From assembly GCA_003249585.1 (NCBI GenBank), contig QKIM01000385.1, forward strand, positions 1 to 7,147: DNA of 7,147 bases. The letters are read 5' to 3'. Positions 6,242 to 7,147 of this stretch are shown in pieces. The notes under the pieces were generated by a model. It did no database searches. It saw nothing but the letters and a program-made list of their open reading frames with translations, and had not been told where the DNA came from. Source of the DNA: Deltaproteobacteria bacterium. Its GTDB lineage: Bacteria > Myxococcota_A > Polyangia > HGW-17. A program made the position numbers and the translations under genes. How positions within the stretch are numbered: position 1 is the first letter of the stretch; each line of letters opens with the position of its first letter.

Positions 6242-6276
6242 GGGGGCCCGAATTGGTTTTCTGCGAAGGAGCTCCC

Positions 6277-7147
6277 ATGACCCACCAAGAAAAACTCATC
6301 CAGTTGTCGGCCCAGGTGAGGGATCGCGCCAGGGAGAAGATCCCGGTGACCTTCCATAAGCACAGTGTCTCCCACTTCGTGCCCAACCCTCGGGATCCCC
6401 GCTTCAAGAAGCCCAGAATCGACCTCAGGGCCTTCAACGAGATCCTCTCGATCGATCCTGAGAAACGCCTGTGCACCGCCGAATCCGGGGTCACCTTCGA
6501 AGATCTGGTGGCGGCGACCCTGCCCCACGGGCTCATCCCCATGACCGTCCCCGAGCTCAAGACCATCACCGTGGGGGGTGCGGTCTCGGGCTGCTCCGTG
6601 GAGTCCATGTCCTTCAAATACGGCGGCTTCCACGACTCCTGCGTGGAGTACGAGGTGGTGACGGGGACCGGCGAGGTGCTGGACTGTTCACAGGCGCAGC
6701 ACGGCGATGTGTTCGAGGGGATGCACAACTCCTTTGGCACCCTCGGGATCCTCACCAAGCTCACCTTCCGCCTCATCCCGGCGAAGCCCTACGTGCGCAT
6801 GGAGTACGTCACCCACGACTCCATGGAGGACTCCTGGGCCTTCATGAAGGAACGCATCGACGCTCACGACTATGACTTCGTCGACGGAATCGTTTACGAT
6901 CCCAAGCGTTTCGTGACCTGTCTGGGGACCATGGTGGACCAGACCCCCTTCCTCTCCTCCTACCAGGGCGAGGAGATCTTCCATCGCAGCGTCGTGGCCA
7001 AGACGACGGACTACATGACCCTGAACGAGTACTTCTTCCGCTACGACCGGGACTGTCACTGGCTCACCAACACCATCCCCCCGCTCACCTGGAAGCCGGT
7101 GCGCAAGGTCCTCGGCCGCCATTTCCTGGGTTCCACCAACCTCATCA
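6277..7147 (+). CDS. FAD-dependent oxidoreductase, UfaA1/TmsA-DHCR24 family (3' partial)
   Basis: The frame is open from the ATG at 6277 to the window edge (290 residues). AAGGAG lies 5 bases upstream. The product is a PCMH-type FAD-binding oxidoreductase. HSVSHFVPNP (29-38) corresponds to the KxTSNLFR start of the FAD domain. LPHGLIPMTVPELKTITVGG (82-101) and AVSGCSVESMSFKYGGFHDS (102-121) are the conserved flavin-contacting core. SFGTLGILTKL (152-162) and RLIPAKPYV (165-173) close the domain. DFVDGIVYDP (200-209) and the aromatic EYFFRYDRDCHW (251-262) match the substrate-domain pattern of mycobacterial UfaA1 and of TmsA/BfaA, and more distantly eukaryotic DHCR24. Those relatives reduce lipid carbon-carbon double bonds (TmsA: 10-methylene to 10-methyl fatty acyl chains; DHCR24: sterol delta-24). 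Family members are usually about 430-520 residues, so 140 or more residues are missing here. Family call is firm; substrate is inferred and open. Confidence 0.9.
   Translation, partial: MTHQEKLIQLSAQVRDRAREKIPVTFHKHSVSHFVPNPRDPRFKKPRIDLRAFNEILSIDPEKRLCTAESGVTFEDLVAATLPHGLIPMTVPELKTITVGGAVSGCSVESMSFKYGGFHDSCVEYEVVTGTGEVLDCSQAQHGDVFEGMHNSFGTLGILTKLTFRLIPAKPYVRMEYVTHDSMEDSWAFMKERIDAHDYDFVDGIVYDPKRFVTCLGTMVDQTPFLSSYQGEEIFHRSVVAKTTDYMTLNEYFFRYDRDCHWLTNTIPPLTWKPVRKVLGRHFLGSTNLI

Noticed and set aside
6120..6776. A 218-codon minus-strand frame opposite the flavoprotein gene and its promoter
   Set aside because: It covers the AT-rich repeats and promoter, shows no domain, and is antisense to a clearly conserved flavoprotein.

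Overview
This is a 7.1 kb stretch of GC-rich bacterial chromosome. It holds seven protein genes, two of them cut by the window edges. Most genes start with clear GGAGG-type ribosome binding sites. I see no rRNA, tRNA, CRISPR array, insertion sequence or phage gene. The high GC content, the Cys-rich DUF3795 protein and a UfaA1/TmsA/DHCR24-type flavoprotein fit a deltaproteobacterial-type lineage (Desulfobacterota or Myxococcota in the broad sense). That placement is inference and no marker gene here proves it.

Layout, left to right. (1) Positions 1-846, plus strand: the C-terminal part of a large membrane-anchored protein resembling the VWA/glutamine-amidotransferase-like family, ending in one transmembrane helix. 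(2) Positions 1010-1873, plus strand: a ten-helix EamA/DMT transporter, followed by a short hairpin. (3) Positions 1908-3664, minus strand: a two-gene operon with a zinc-dependent alcohol dehydrogenase first and a nitroreductase-family flavoprotein second, joined by an ATGA stop/start overlap. (4) Positions 3904-5256, minus strand: a PLP-dependent group II amino acid decarboxylase. (5) Positions 5459-5992, minus strand: a DUF3795 protein with a C-terminal zinc ribbon. (6) Positions 5993-6276: a divergent control region with a promoter on each side, a 15-bp palindrome and an AT-rich repeat block. (7) Position 6277 to the right edge, plus strand: an FAD-dependent oxidoreductase related to UfaA1/TmsA and DHCR24, cut at the window end.

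The non-coding gaps are all under 300 bases (847-1009, 1874-1907, 3665-3903, 5257-5458, 5993-6276). Apart from the sites listed, I see no gene or structured RNA in them. The genes do not form one obvious pathway. The only firm functional unit is the alcohol dehydrogenase/nitroreductase pair. The most informative lead is the flavoprotein, whose closest relatives reduce lipid double bonds: methylene fatty acyl chains in TmsA/BfaA systems, or the sterol side chain in DHCR24. The gene just beyond the right edge should help decide its role. I found no convincing undescribed system. The better second looks are the divergent control region and the substrate questions for the decarboxylase and the flavoprotein.
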